Shown here: in pieces, positions 10,293-25,400 of the stretch | How the letters are laid out: each line of letters opens with the position of its first letter | Position numbering within the stretch: position 1 is the first letter of the stretch | Source: Membranipora membranacea | Lineage: Eukaryota; Bryozoa; Gymnolaemata; Cheilostomatida; Membraniporidae | Length of the DNA stretch: 64,000 bases | Assembly: GCA_914767715.1 (NCBI GenBank) | Contig: OU612070.1 | Coordinates: 11,365,501 to 11,429,500 of the forward strand | Direction of reading: 5' to 3' | Translations under genes and position numbers: made by a program | Notes under the pieces: generated by a model | What the model was told of the DNA's origin: nothing | Database searches by the model: none | What the model saw: only the letters and a program-made list of their open reading frames with translations

Positions 10293-13200
10293 ATGGAGTT
10301 CATGGAGTTTGTCAGAAGAATGGGAAATCTAGGCGTCTTCCCAGTGTTTGCAGCATATATGCTGATGGTTGTCATTGTGCCTAAATTCTGGAAAAGGCTT
10401 GTCAAACCCATGGAACTCAGACTGGTGAGAAAAATAGTAGACTGATTGACTGACATTTACATACTTACTACCTATTGTAATTGCTTACTATTGCTTACAT
10501 TTACTTACCTTTCTGATAAATATTATTATTTCTATTAAAATATTAAATTTATATGGTTGACTGATGAGGCAAGTGGAAGCTGCTCATTGACTTCTGCACT
10601 GTCTCTGGAACAATCACCATAGAATAGTTAGTTAGGTAAACAGACAGCCTTCAAGCCTACATAACTAGCACAGGGCAGGCATTCTTGCAGACTTCAACTT
10701 CAGATAATTTTCATTAAAAGCAAAGAAAATGCTGATATAATGTGCCCCACATCAACCCACATCACTGGCTTTGTTTTATTGTGAGTGAGGGATAACGATT
10801 TTAAGATTTGTAACGGTTGTATCCATCATCGGGGAGTGAATTCATGATTCCCAATGAGGCTATCTTAAGGAACCATGACCTGAGATAAATGCTTGTCTCA
10901 ATTATGGTATCATCGAAAGTTAAATACAGAGTAGATTATCTTTACCAGATAATAATAACTCGCCGAGAATTGAAAATGGTCGATAGTAATCATGTAATGA
11001 CCATAGTGGCGCAATGACAGTTGATCAGCAACCATCACCTTATTGAGTGACTGGTTTGATCCCTTTTTGAATTTCGAATGATGCCTAGATCTGTTTTCAA
11101 TGCCAATAAATCATTTTTCTGCTATCTCGCTCAAATTTACTGCAAATTAAAGAGAATGTCTGAAGTGTCCGTTGAGAGGGCGCCTTTAATATCCTGACAA
11201 TTCATCCTTCCATAAAGCCACAATGAGATGCTGTTTAAAACAAATTTATCCTTATGAAAAAACCATCAGATCAAGTTTAGCTATGTTATATGTAAGAAAC
11301 AACACATTATATGTGCAAGGAAAATTAAATTTTCTATGAATGCTGGAGATATAGTCTGAGCCCCCCAGGGTCTTGCACACCGTCCCCCTCCCCAACAGGG
11401 ACAGAGAGACTGGTGATATTGTATGCCCCTTTATGCTTATTCGAAAAAGTATTACAATGAGACAATTTTTTATTGCAAATAACAAAGATTTTATAAAGTT
11501 GAAGCACTTAATATATGCTTATACCCTAATTTTATGACTCTGATAATACTTGTATTTTTTGAAATTGTTCTACTTTAGGGTTCTCCTTGATTACATACCA
11601 AAAGTGTTTGGATCAGAGGCCAAAGTGCCCCTTTTTGGTTTGTGTTGCAAAACAAAAAGGTGTCTGCGTGACAAGGCTAGCACATCCCTAAAGAGTCAAC
11701 ATGGTAGTTGGCCACTCAAGCCTGTAGACATTCCTAATTCACCGTTCTTTGTCTTGCAGGTGCTCCTAGTATATAATATGGTGTGCTCAGTAATGAGCCT
11801 CTATGCCACTATAGGAATGGCTGTTGTGATGTCACAGCTAGATGTTATCTATACCAACTCAGCTACACCTGCCCTGCTGCCATATTACAGAATATACGCT
11901 TACACTAAAATTATAGAGTTATTGGATACAGTGTTTATGATTTTGAGACACAAAGGAAGACAGATCACATTTCTACATGTGTTTCATCACAGCTCAATGC
12001 TTCTGCTGATCTTCTATGCAATGGAGTGAGTATCGTGAGACATGACATTAGCTTTGTCATGCAGCCGCCTTTTTGTTCTGTACCAAAAAAAATAGAAAAT
12101 TGGCCGCCGTGACAAGGCTTATGATATAACCATTCATTTCGTGGTTTATTCTTCATCGAACAGGTAAAACAGTGCACTTCGCTTAATTCAAACCTCTGGA
12201 GACGTCAAAAACTTTTGTTCAATTGAAGTCATAATTACTCAAATGCATCGGGATTCTGCTGGGGAGACTAGATTTTTGTGGGAACGCATGAGTAGTTCTA
12301 ATTTGCAAGATCAGAGGTGCATGAGTGCGAAAATCGCCAACAAATCATGCTAGTTAATGTTTAACCTAAAAGTTGAAGCCCTAGCATTCCACATCAATGA
12401 CAAAATAAAAAGACATTTTTTAAAATTATGCGAGATAGATATGGCTGAATAATTACATACCTTGATGTTATCCAGTTCATGGTTTTGGCTAGCGCAGTGA
12501 TTGATCACATGGAACAGACAGGCATGCAACTATGTGACAGTTATTTCAATATGTCATAGGTAACCTTTTATCTTCCCAACCATAATTTTTAACAGCAGCT
12601 TAGGATAATATCCATTCTCCACACCACAGTTGGATGGAGTCTATAATTTAATAGGAATAAATAACAGTTTCAACAATATTGGCCTAACTGACATTTTGTG
12701 TAGATTTTGGTCCCCCAGTTGTAATTATCTGTGACTGCTTTGACTAATTGGGCTGGGTGTCACCATAGAAACGGTAGATCATTCAGCTTCTCTTCATATC
12801 TGTATAGGTGGTATTTCTTAATTGAACTGCACTGTTGCTGAAAAGATGAGGGCTCTCTTCATGCATGTCACAATTTAACACACGCATGATGCTCTAGGGT
12901 CCAGTGTACTCAATACAAGTCCATGTACAGGGTCCAAGTACATGTCAAACTGTCAACAAGCCTGAACCTTTCATTGAAAAATCAAACCATTTAACATGTG
13001 AATATATCAATTATGTGGTTGCTGGTATTGGCATTCCATATTGGGATTTGGTTGATAATGGAATGCCACTATGGAATGCCCTATCGGCGACCCAGCAGAG
13101 TTAAAGCACTTTAAGTTCTATGAGTTCTAGGTATGTTTGATCACAGGTAATATGTGTTATATTTACAGATTCTCACCGTGGACGGCGTTAGCTCCTGGTC

Positions 13201-15350
13201 TTGTAATGAACTCTTTTGTTCATGTAGTTCTGTATTTCTATTACGGGTGTACTGCTTACTTCAAATCTCAGAGGCCATCATGGAAACGTAGACTCACAGA
13301 ATTACAGGTACATACCATTAATACTACTAGACTCATAGAGGTAGGGCCATGTTTTTTCAGCCTAGAGGAATAGTTATTAGTTAGAGTTTAGTTGAGCAAA
13401 CTAATATTGGGGGGGGGGCAATTTAATGATAGCCAGTACCAATTGTCACTCGGTAACGTAAGGTGAGGGATTATATAACGTAATAAAGTGGAGTAAATGT
13501 TGGCTAGTTATAAATTTCACTAATTTCAAGTCTGTGCAAAAAGGCCAACCTTCCCTCCTGTGGGTAGGCTACTGCTGATAACTTTGAGGGTTAGGTCAGA
13601 GCCAGGGTTAGCTCGTTTTTATAAAAATACTGCTAGATTTAGCATCAGCACATGTCATTGGCGTATGGAACCAACTTTTATCATTATAAATCAGTGTGGT
13701 CATTATTCAGCTGAACAACTGATATAGTCCGGAGGGAGTAATTATTAAACAAAAGCTTAATTAACATCAGGCTTGATAAATGGAGGCTATATGAAAACCC
13801 GAATGATACTATTTCATCGATGGTGGCAGGGTAAAGCAATAATCTATCTCATTCAGAGTTTATTGTCACAAGGAACTCCTTAACAGCGGCCATAAATTGG
13901 CAAATTGTGTTTTTATGGCCTCCTTGTGGTCATGGAAGGAGTTTTGACTGGGAATTAAATTGTTCACCTTTTCATTGTGACTGCTGGGTTTGACAACAAC
14001 CCTAGAGGTAAAGGTTTTTGCAAAGGAATAGGATCTTGGTATATGCTTGGAATAGTAAAACTTACTCATATCATCCTCATTACTTATTATAAACTCCCAA
14101 CCTAGCTAGCGAATCTGTGCAAGCTTACACTAGGACACCCCCTAACTATCGAATAAAAACTTATAGTTACTTCTCTATAAAATCATTATACAGACAGAGG
14201 AGAACACAATAGGGAAGAGTCTCTTGTATAACCTGAACTATTGCCGAACAAAACAGTCGGTGTGAAAACTTCTTCCTTGCTTATGAGATTTTCATTTGGT
14301 GCATACTTATAAGCTTTACTATTCAATCGCATAACTTTATCTGAGTTTGGAGTGTGGGCACAATTTACACTTGCAAGGTTGGCTCACCAGGTTGAGTATA
14401 ATCGATATTCCCCTCATGCAATGCCAGAGTGAAATTTTCACAATGACTATTCTCAATGCTAAATGCCCTGTCTGTCTGGCTTGATGTGATGAATTTTTAA
14501 TTACAAACTAGTAATGGTGATTGAGTGAGTTGAATAAACCTGGAGTTTTAAGATGTGGTAATTATCTTTATTCTATATTTGTGTGCCATGGTATAAAAGG
14601 TTTAACCAATAGGTGATTTGAATCCCTTGGCATGCATGGTAGCCTATCTGCGCAAGTTGCAGTATTTTACTTTCAATTAGACAAAGCGTTTTCGTAGAGA
14701 CCACTTTGTAATTTGGATGAAAAAAGCTTTTACCGTGATTATAGACCAGCCTGTCAAATTAGCTGGCTGCTAATTTAATTCTGCGGGAATGGCTGACACA
14801 CAGACACGTTAATGCAGAAACAGAACTCAATGCCATACAAATTAAAACTGTCATTCTTGTGCAGTTTAGGCATTATTGAGTTGTCCACTCAATGTGTAGA
14901 GACAGACAACTTGCATATTTTTAAACACAGCAATCATTGATGTTGGCACGCATAAAATACTATTATAAAGAAAATATTAAGTCGTTTAAAAAGTGAGTGT
15001 TATAATACAATTCTCAGAGAATTTCAAACCATTGTTCATTAACGTTACAAGACCACACAATATATGTGCAAAAGCGCTTGAAATATATCTTTGGCCTTAT
15101 TTTGTTGCAGATTCTACAATTTGTAATAGATCTATTCTACTGTGGAAAAGGAATACTTTTCCATAATTTCTGTATATGGAGTGGACTATACGGCTCGTCT
15201 ATGCTCATTCTGTTTTCTAACTTCTATATCAAAGCTTATCTGCGATCACCTAAGGCTCAAGTACAACTACCTCATCAAAACGGGCATACGGAGAACCACC
15301 CTCACTCAAATGGTGCTCATCAATCTATAGGCAACAAGAAGGATGAATAA
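10293..15350 (+). CDS. ELO-family very-long-chain fatty acid elongase (4 coding exons)
   Basis: Condensing enzyme (3-ketoacyl-CoA synthase) of fatty-acid elongation, a multi-pass ER membrane protein. Exons 10293-10424, 11760-12025, 13169-13307 and 15111-15350 join in phase to 258 aa, a normal length. Diagnostic motifs: KPMELR near residue 40, KIIELLDT (KxxExxDT), HVFHH (the HxxHH histidine box), [10 protein letters not shown] (the HxxMYxYY box with Leu for Met) and TELQILQ (TxxQxxQ). The C-terminus is hydrophilic and ends KKDE, consistent with ER retrieval. The start is the first in-frame ATG after TE1; the longer open frame upstream begins at GTG. The layout around the HH box resembles the ELOVL2/5 (polyunsaturated) type, but substrate cannot be assigned. 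TE1's target duplication lies 116 bp upstream of the ATG. Confidence 0.93.
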
Positions 15351-15359
15351 ATATTAGAA

Positions 15360-18300
15360 GATAGCTTGAGTTCCCAAACTGTTTCAGTCAATGTCAGGGG
15401 AATGGTGCTATGGTACTCCTTAGCTTGGGAAATGACCATCATTTGGAAATTGTTATCGGGTCATGTTATTTAGTAGATTTTGTTTGATTACATAATTTGA
15501 TTGATAAGATATAATTGGCTACCTCAGATTTGAACTTAGATTCTGACTTGTCGGCAATCTGAAAAATTACACAATAAATACGTAATGTAATTTGGAATAA
15601 AAATTCAGGAATTCTCAAAGTAATCTATGCTATGACACTAATCCTTCAGAAAATTTTCCTAAATACCTGTTAATTAATATACCTTGCTACATAAACTTAC
15701 AAGCACTATGGTTTGTCAAAAGGGGAGCAACTTCAAATGCAGGCAGATTATATCAAACAAAGTAGAAATAGATAATCCTTGATCATACTTCATCTCAATC
15801 ATTGCCAGGTAATTTTTTGCTATACATGTGAATAATATCCTTAGAAGAAAAGTGAGTGCTCATAAGTATTGTGAAATTCTAATTGTGTTTGCAAAAGACT
15901 CTTATTAATTTGATTCTTTTTCACAAATTGATTTTTTGTAAATTGTTTCGTTATTGCATGATTTTGTAGATTAGATTCACCTCACACCAATGTTTATAGT
16001 TTGCATGCCAAAAGAAAATCTCATTTAGGACAGATTGGTGCAATTCTGTGTTTCACATATTTTTGTTGTGTTGGACCATTATTGGTGCTTTTACATAGAT
16101 CTATGTTTGGCGTTGACAGCCAGTTTTTTATCATTTGTTTTTTCGTTCCGATGTTCTTGTGCAAACCTTCATAACTACTATGGTTGGTTGACCCATAAAT
16201 TGACGTTTGACAGGCTTCAATTCTATTACAAGCTCAATAAACTAATCCGAGGTTTGTCAACAGAATCTCTATCCTTTACTCAAAAATGATGTGGAGTTGC
16301 ACTGACACGTTAAAAGGGGAAACAACTCTTAAAACAAAAGAGCAGCTACCCCTAGAGGAGTAAATATCGGCTAAAGTTAACTTCGACTAGCTTTGGGTGA
16401 CATCATGCTAACTGGCATTAAATGTGGGCTAGCTGAAGTTAGAGCCTAACATAAAGCTGAGATGATGAAAATGTTAGCTTGCCTTGTTTCAAGCCAGTAC
16501 AAAGTTGAGTAGCAAACTTGTGAATGTTTTACTCTTCAAGTCCATTTCATGAACAGCACTGACTGTCATCACTTAGTATAGGACCAAGTAATCAACTGTC
16601 ATAATCAAATCTGATATCAATTGGTGAGGTAAAGAGTTCCTCAAATTATCTAAGGCCAATCCAAGCAACTGATGCAAGAAACTTGTAGGAAATCAAGCAG
16701 GATATATCGCTTAATTGTATTTCCCGTTGCTGACACTTGAAAGAAAGATCAGAGTCTGAACTTCACAAGATTCCTCATTGTTAAGATCAAATGTGAGACA
16801 TGAAGCGCTGACATGTTTGCTGTTGTCTGAACTGGTAATGGAACATTTCCCTACACATCAGCTTCAAATGTGATTTTCATTGCGATGGTTGCTCGCAAAT
16901 ATTGATGCGTGCGAGAGGCTTTTATTTCAGATATTGGACATTAAAATTTCCATATTTTGATCGTAGGCTCTTCAAATGATTTTTGCCGTCAAGCATTCTC
17001 CTGCATCCTGTAGCCTCGGGTCCAATAATGACAGCGAAGTAGTCTCGGGGGTGTTGCTTCCCCTCGCATCGAGGTTCTGCTTGAGAATTGATGATCTTGG
17101 TCTTATGTTTTAGTTAATTGCACATTGAGTAGCCAAGAGGCTGATAATTCTCTGAAGTCGGGATTCAATCACATAAACTAAACATAACAAATGATGAAAA
17201 CAAATATTGTAAAAAATGTAATCTCAAGCATAGCACAAGTCCTATCATCTTCGTAGGTGTGTATCTAGTGTTTGGGTACATGACGCTCCGTAAACAGAGC
17301 TGTCGCAATGGAACCTAGTCTATGTAATGGAACACCTCTCATCATTTCATATTGTGCTTAGAATTGGTAATTAGCTGAAAATTGATTTAAAACAATCACA
17401 AGAGACCATGTAATCACACCTATACAAACATAATTATACTGTAATTGTTAGGATATGTTTTCATCACCGAAATAGTAGTGGATAGAAATGGAAAATGTTA
17501 TCACAAATCTTTCAAGTTGCATGATCACAAGCCTTTGTTCTTATCCAACACGGTCAAAAAAAAAAAAAATTTAACATGAAATGTATAAAAGCTAATGAGT
17601 AAAATTCCTAATAATTACATATTTCATTCCTTCATTTTTCTCATTAGTGAGGAAAAAATGATCAAAGAGAAGCATATTTCTTTCTTGTTCTGGCGCTATT
17701 TGAGACTTGCGCGTTGCATCAGTTTTAAACTTGGATAATTACCAAGGTACGGGCGGTAAATCGATATCAAAAAGAGGTACCAGAACATTTTACCTACTAG
17801 TATGGTCGCCCATCTTCTTAATCTAAGAAGGAGACATTCTATAGATGAAAGGGCGCCCTAATACCTTCCTAAATCTATTAAATTTGAAACTCTCAAAATG
17901 ATACTTGTCATTGTGGCAATCATGTATATAACTGATAACTCCTATTTTTAATTTTTGCAAAAGAAATTTTTTTGCTGAACAAATGAATGAATACCTTGAA
18001 CAAAATGGTTTATCGGTCCGGCCCCTCAACACACCAATTTAAATTTATTTTTCCTCTACACAATACCGCAGAAGAACAATCTTTTCCTGAACTTGTCCAT
18101 TATTCATTGCACACAAAAACCTTAATGTAAGTCATGCTACATCCCATGACTTTATGAATCTTTTTGAGAATATTTATTCTCATTGGGATGGCTGGGGTCA
18201 ATAGACCCAACCCGAGATCAGGTCGAATTGATCTCTTCTAGCACCCGTGCTCAAATCGCCCAACATACAAATCAGTGGCACATAGGCGGCAGGTACAGGA

Positions 18301-21300
18301 TACCATTCCTATGCATCCTTCTAAAATAATTTGGCTGTTTTACCAGAGGGACAAATGCTTCCTATTTTCTGCTTAATCTGACTCTATCTTTGGTTATGAT
18401 GAGTAAAAGCGTATGGCCTCAAACCATGAATGAACTTTTGGTTACACTAGTGCGAGCGCAAGGCCATGCTTGCAGTAAGTAACGCTTTTACATCGCACGC
18501 CCACAAAACATTGAGATTTTGTTGAATCACGCAAACATAGAATCTTCTTCTCCAGTACAAACAGATTATTTTTGTATTTCTTTTAACTCAACAGCAGCTA
18601 TTTTTGATATCGGAATTGGACTTATGGCATTGAACTATCAAAATTGTTCCTAGGATTCAAATCAGATATTCATCTGAAGTATTTCAGAGATATCAAGTAC
18701 TGGATACTGATTATGACAATGACACTGCCAAATAACATTTATGAAGTTGGTCACAATTACAATTCAGTCATTTAAAATTTATCACCAAGCAGTTACGACT
18801 ATGCATTTTTAATAAGCGGCTTCTAATGTTGAGAAATCTGAAAATTTGAGTACGGCTCAGCAGTGTTGATAATAATAATATGCTTTTATTATTAGCTTTG
18901 CAGACAATAAAATTTGATAAGTTGGAGATATGAGCAGGCAGATGTTTTAGGACACAACATACACGTGCCTCCATTGTTTCCACTGTATACCTGAACAGAT
19001 TGAATAGCAAGGCCGACAAATGGCCCCTCAACTATGTGTAAACACTCATGGATCACTTAACCTATCGAAATCCAAAAGGATTACAAGCTTTATATTAGGG
19101 CCTATCAGAATTTTATAACAGGCAGTTAAACAGCTTACGACCAAGGCAAGGTGCTATTTGAATTGAGAAGCCGCCTGTGAGCTTTATGAAAAGATTGACA
19201 ACAGACGTGTGCAAGCTATATAAAGATTATGGGGGACCAGCTTATGTGCTCAATGTGCTTTATATTGTTGGGGGCAATGGTGTAGCCCCTAAATTAAGCG
19301 GAGGGCGGAGGTACATGAGCTATAGTGAAAAACTTGTGTTGCAGTGTACGATTAGTCATTGTGACATGCTAGCTGTGATTAAGGTGCCAAGATTGGCAAT
19401 TCAAGACAAGTGCTCTTTAGTTCTTATCAGTGAGACAGACCAAACAAATTGATTCATATTTGAACTTGATCATAATATAATACTGGAAGGAAAGTTACTG
19501 CAGTCCCTCTATACAAAATATATGAATTTCCCTCAAGCTGTTGTACACAATAAAACAAGTAAAATATTTACGTGAACGAGCAAAATTTTTTTTTGTTAGT
19601 GTACACTTATTTTAACCTTTGTTCTTTTTAAATTCTGGTTTAGTTATTTTGATTTGTAGGGTATCATAGATATCTAGTAATTTCTCTATGATAAGTACAA
19701 GTTTTTAAATTTGAATTCTGCGTAATCAATTATCAGAGGCGTAGCCTAAGAATTTTCCGTCTCATAGGGTCAGGTCTAATTGTCTTGAACAAACGAATAC
19801 AAAATTCTGACTTTTGTGTCTAGTATGATACAAATTTCCTCGAAAATACTGTTCTCTGGGGGTTGCCATAATCTGCCAGTTCTTGCTCATCCTTGACAAG
19901 TGGGTGATATGGAAAAATTCTTAACATTATGCTCACGATCGACTTCCATTTTGTTTAGAATTGTTAATCACTTGACTGGCTTTAGCAGCTGCCAGAGTTT
20001 TAAAACTAAATATAGAAGGGGGCGGTACAGGCGCCCCAACCATCATCGTACGGAAATAGGCGCCATTCAAGCGTAGGCAAGGGCTATACACAAAGAAGCA
20101 CATTCAATTTTCATGAAATTTGTGCCTTTCCTGGAACCACTTCTAAAAGGAACTAGAATAATTTCAATTTCAATAATTCATTAGCTCGAGCAACCAGCAT
20201 TGGTAGGAAACAATTTTCATAATAGATTGGAGAGAGCTCAGTAAAATGACATTATTTATAAACTGTCGTAATATACTATGGCCGGTCAACGACAAACTAC
20301 TTTCCAAAGTACTTATTGAATAATCTCCGTTTATAAAATTCAATACCATCACTCTCATCCCTGATGCTATGCATTTTAGATAGGAGGAATCATTCCCGAG
20401 GGACATTTATGGTAAATTTTAATAGCCCAAGCAGTTTGGTTTTGATGATGGAGAAAGAAGCCGAAGTTAAGACAGAATGGGATGTAAATATAAGAATAAT
20501 CCCAAAATGCAACTCAAGGCCAGGCTTGACGTAATCTCAAATGGCTATTAATAGTCTTAATTGAAAAAAATCGCCATGTGTATAGATAGACAATTGTTCT
20601 TCTGATAGGTCAAACTTCCTAATCACTAAAGAATTTTATTGTGTCTTATTATGAAGATACAATCCCAGCAAAATTTTGAAAATATTTTCAACTTTTTAGA
20701 CCACACCAGCAAACAACAGTGTAGAAGTAATAATAATATAAATGATCTCTGAAAGGTACTCCAAATTTAAGTTAAACTGTCTGTAAGTTTAGAATTACAT
20801 TTGATCTTCGAGTCATGGTTAGCATCAGTTGTCCTTCTCCTTTTTCTATTAAAAAAAAAGCTATGTGGGAATTATCATGGCCATGGGAATGTTAGCTGCT
20901 GAAAGGACACATGGACTTATCTTTCTTCAATATCATCTCTTTGCTGTCTGGTTTATGAACTGATTGGCATATGAAAATTATGCAGTGTAAAACAACTGTT
21001 AAAATTCTAAGTACAATATACAAGTCATCAGCGTTTTTATCCATTATTCCAATATCTCAACCTGATCTCCCGTCACTGTGAATAGATTGAGAGTTGGTTT
21101 TATCTGAGCTCGAGGCATCAAACTCATGTTAAAATTGCTTTGGCGTCAGCTAGCCGAGTGCACTCATATCTCTTCCTTTAGCTGCCGATAGATCTTCTCG
21201 ACATCCATGACATAACATTCAACAACTTCAGGCGTTTGAAGTGGAGGCAATTAATAGACAAGGGAAGGCAGGTGATTTTCCTTTCATCCTTTTCCTTCAA

Positions 21301-22440
21301 CTCCCAGTAGAGTTGTCAGCATAAAGTGACTGTGAGCATCAAGTGATTATTTTCTAGTGAAATTACAATCCTTTGAATAGCTTGTTTTGTCTTTGCGGCA
21401 ATGAGCTGAGATAATATTGACAAGGTATTTTGATAATGCTTATAATAGTGATTTTACATCCATTAGGCACGTGCCTTTATACGATGTTATAAGCATCTGC
21501 CTGCTACAAGCAAATAGCCACACACTGCGTATGAAAAGTGAGAACAAAAATCAGATCACATCAAGATAGTCTACCATTGAAGACAAGGGGGGTGTACTGT
21601 ATATACCCTAGGAATCCTACGCAACGCTATAACCCCAAGTACCTTACCTACAATGGGTTTATAAAAATATTCACAACCGCCATGGTATACACCAAGAAGT
21701 CCAAGATTTTAGCGCCGTATTAAAGATTTGTGTAGTAGCAAATGGCTTGAATAAAACTGAATTTGTGGGTATATAATTATATTTTTATTTCAAATCGGAG
21801 CGCCATTAATTAGTTGAAGTTATACAGTACGAGTGGTGATCAAATATACACAGGTACAGGTATTGGGGTTAGGTATCGGCTTCCTCTGTATTGTGATGAC
21901 ATCATTAGTAACAACCACTGTGATTGGCTTTTTGGCAGGTTGAATAATAGGTTAACATGTATGGGTTATTAGAGCAGGTGACAAGTACACTATATTATAT
22001 ATGAGCTACAAAATATCATCGCTTTTGTAATGCAGCTGCAAGATTGAAGGCTATATAATATATATAACCATTATAACAGCGTATGAGGAGTCACTGGATA
22101 TTTGACAGCGATATATATATATATATTTTAACAAATTACCAATCTCAACACATTTCAATTTCAACGACTGATAGGGAAGGTTGCGCTATTTATAATTGGT
22201 AAGAAAACAATTATTTTTATTATTATTTTATTATTAGAAATATAGTTGAATACCCACACCCTTAACAAATGGAACATCATTCAGCGAGAAAAAAATGATT
22301 ATATTAATGGAATTTGCTCTTAAAAACAAACTTTTTTGATTCTTTCCATGATTGCCAATTTGTGGGTGCAATCAAAATCATGTTTTTTGAATTGAAAGCT
22401 ATTTGTATATGATATTTTTTATTTATTTCTTAGTGAAGCA
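15360..22440. other. Seven-kilobase intergenic region with no supported gene
   Basis: No exon with recognisable protein similarity was found on either strand. The largest frame (19177-19452, 91 codons) has no motif or splice context. AT-rich microsatellite-like runs occur near 22060-22130. A repeat block at about 16345-16450 resembles, inverted, 61310-61405. Regulatory elements for INSM could lie here but none is recognisable. Confidence 0.5.
15573..15578 (+). terminator. Candidate polyadenylation signal of ELOVL
   Basis: AATAAA 223 bp after the stop. Further AATAAA copies overlap the stop (15346) and lie near 15595, so the site used is uncertain. Confidence 0.3.
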
Positions 22441-22461
22441 AACAAATACCATAGCGGAACA

Positions 22462-25400
22462 ATGAACATTCCAGCATCGTTAGGCGATCACTTTGCGAAG
22501 CTGAAAAGCCAGCTTATGTATCGAGAAATGCAGGAGAACTTATTCATTCCTCGACAGAGACAAGTCATGCCGAATGACCTGTTTGCAGCCCTGATGCCAT
22601 CACATAATGCATCAGCAGCAGCAAATCAAGCTATGCAACTTCATATGCTGCTTCAGCAATATTTCGTCAAGTCAGCGCTCTTCAACCACCATCAGCAGGC
22701 AGCTCTAAAATCTATCTTCCCCCCACAGGTAAATTTTCTCTTCGTGCAGGTAAGTTTTCTCCAAAGTTGTGACAACAAGGTGACTGACATTATCGCAAGG
22801 TAATTTTCATCAATAGATAATATTTTGAATTTGAAATTCTGCCAGTAATATTGAGTCTCATTTTTCTTTGTTCATAGCACACATACCTATATACAATTTG
22901 TAGTTGCATTTTTAAGCATTTCAACTTCAGTTTCCTTGAATTGCGACACAAAAAAAATGTCATAAATATCTAGTGACTTGCCTTGCCTTGCCTGGATAAC
23001 CTAAAGTGTCGTGCACTATTTGAATAAGAGAGGTACGCTTGTGAGTGTCGCGCTAAATATTCTCTCGTGAGACTCAATTTCCCCGGTGAGATTTTGAACA
23101 AAGATTTTGAAAGAGACCAGCCCTAATTAGATCAACCGATGTCCATGCTTTTGTTGCACATTTTCAAAGCTTTACGATGTAATAATCTTTTTGGAATTGA
23201 AAATCCTTTTTGTTAGCAATGACAATGATATTTATATTGAACATGGTTGTTTATAATGACAATAATTTTTGTTCCAGGAAAAAGATAGCCTGCTTAAATC
23301 ACTGCCAATTGTGGGCAAATCAAGTGCTTTCACGCCTTTCCTGAAAAGCCCGGAAAGACATCAGCTTAAAAATTCATTCGCAGATCCTCTTTTTGTTACC
23401 CCATATGGAGAAAAGTGTCTCAAAGTGAGAGGTAAGCAAATACACAGCTATTATCTTGACCTGCAGAGCTGTCTCTTTTTGGGAAAAACCATTATATCAA
23501 ATACTTTGGATTAGGGGATAATGATATTTTTTTTACATTATCCGGATTATTTTGTCACTCATTTTTTAACAGTTTCTGAGTTTTTTACCCAAACAGGCAA
23601 CAGAAGAATCTATTGCCTAATTTAAGAATTCTGAATTTATTTGTTTTAATTTTAGTTCAGGGTTTTTCACCCATACAGGTCAACGTAATAACTTATACAT
23701 CTATTTTTAGATTCAAGTAATTTATCACCAAAGGGCGCTTCACCGAACTCTCTCAAATCTTGTACTTTAGAATGTAGTAAACCAGTGTTCTGGGCTCCAA
23801 ACACCAAGAAAAGAAAGCAAAAAGGTAGAGAAATTACATCGAATATTTTCAGAGTAGTTCTCACTCCTCAGTACAAAGTATTTATTGTTATGCAAATTGT
23901 TGTTTGATAAATTTAGCAATTTTGCTTTTATTCCCGACGTTACCCACAATGAATGCGATCCCCCATGTTGTAATCAACAATGTCCAAGACTAACATTACG
24001 ATGTATTTGTATGAGAAAGGATAGCAAATAGCAAAAGTCACGCAAACCACAACTAGACTAGACTTTGTAAAAATACTTGCGTTGGGAATGGCACATACCC
24101 TTGGCATAGACTTACCTGACCTCATGATCTTTCTGACCAAGAAAAAACTTCCTACTATGTTTGAACTGTAACATTTGTTAACAATCCTACTTACAATTTA
24201 CAGCGGAAAATAATTTCTCAACAAAGAAAAAGAAACTTACAGACGATGCTGCTAAAAAGTCGAGTAGAAAGTCAGCTTCATGTGACCAGTCTCCAATATC
24301 AGGAATTCTCATAAGGAAACTCAATAAGCCGAAGGATCGAGCGACGAGGAACAAAGACGGAACAACCAATACCACTATAACATCACCGGCGATGAAACGT
24401 GGGGACATCGACAGCAAGTATGTATTCCCTAATCATAAATTATTTATGATAACTTATTTGAGAAAAAAAAGAAAGATTTTTTGTTTGGAATCTTTTTTTT
24501 TGAGTAGTGCAGGTTTGGTATGTTAATATAACTAATTCAAAGCCGACATGACAATATCCTCTTATTATTGTTTCAAGTGTTTCACCTATGGCATTTACAC
24601 ATTATCACCCTTTTTTTGGAAACATGGTCATTAAAATCATAAACATATAGAGCAAATTTTTGTGTGTAAATTAATTCTCTCTCCTAGATCATCCCCTTTA
24701 ATTTTATTTCTAGGCCCACATACATTCCTGCCTAAAGCCCACCAAAAACCTCCACACCACAATAGTGTCTATCACAAAGTTTTAATTTTTCAGGTACAAC
24801 GTTGTAGATCGTTCAGATGAGTCCAAGGAAAAGTTAGCGAGCATAACTAACGTTATAGGAGATTATACATGTAGGCTATGTCAGGATACATATTTAGATG
24901 TCTATGAGTTAGCAGAACATCAGTGTCCGAGTATAATATACATCGAGTACAAATGTCCCGAATGTCACAAAGGTATGTATCTTCAAGTTATTATGATGTT
25001 GTCAGTGATTTGACGTAATACTTAGACGGCTTTTAACGGAGGTCTCATGGAGGGATACAGTTTTTTTCATAACAGTATTGTTACTTAATAGAATATAAAT
25101 ATGCTAAAATTCATTACCTTGAATATGGCAGAATTGAGGAGGTTTAAAATTCGAGGAAATCGTAGACCGACTTCAGATATAGCCTAATTCTGTAACGACA
25201 TGCTGCATACAGTCTTTAGCATGACCAATGATATAAAATTATATGTGAATTGAAAAAAAAACATAGCAACATGATTTCATTGTCAAGAGGGTTTGGAACC
25301 TAATGTGATAAACTTTTTTATTATTTATTATCTTATAAATAACTAAATTTGAATTGAAATATGTAAATCCAAAAATACAAAATTTAATTAAGTTGGATTT

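Noticed and set aside
11550-11759. N-terminal extension of ELOVL exon 2 (long open frame from 11550)
   Set aside because: The TTGCAG acceptor at 11759 joins exon 1 in phase to give [13 protein letters not shown], as in ELO proteins; the extension has no ELO similarity and fits no phase.
19177-19452. 91-codon plus-strand frame
   Set aside because: No domain, splice context or regulatory signal; expected by chance in 7 kb of intergenic DNA.
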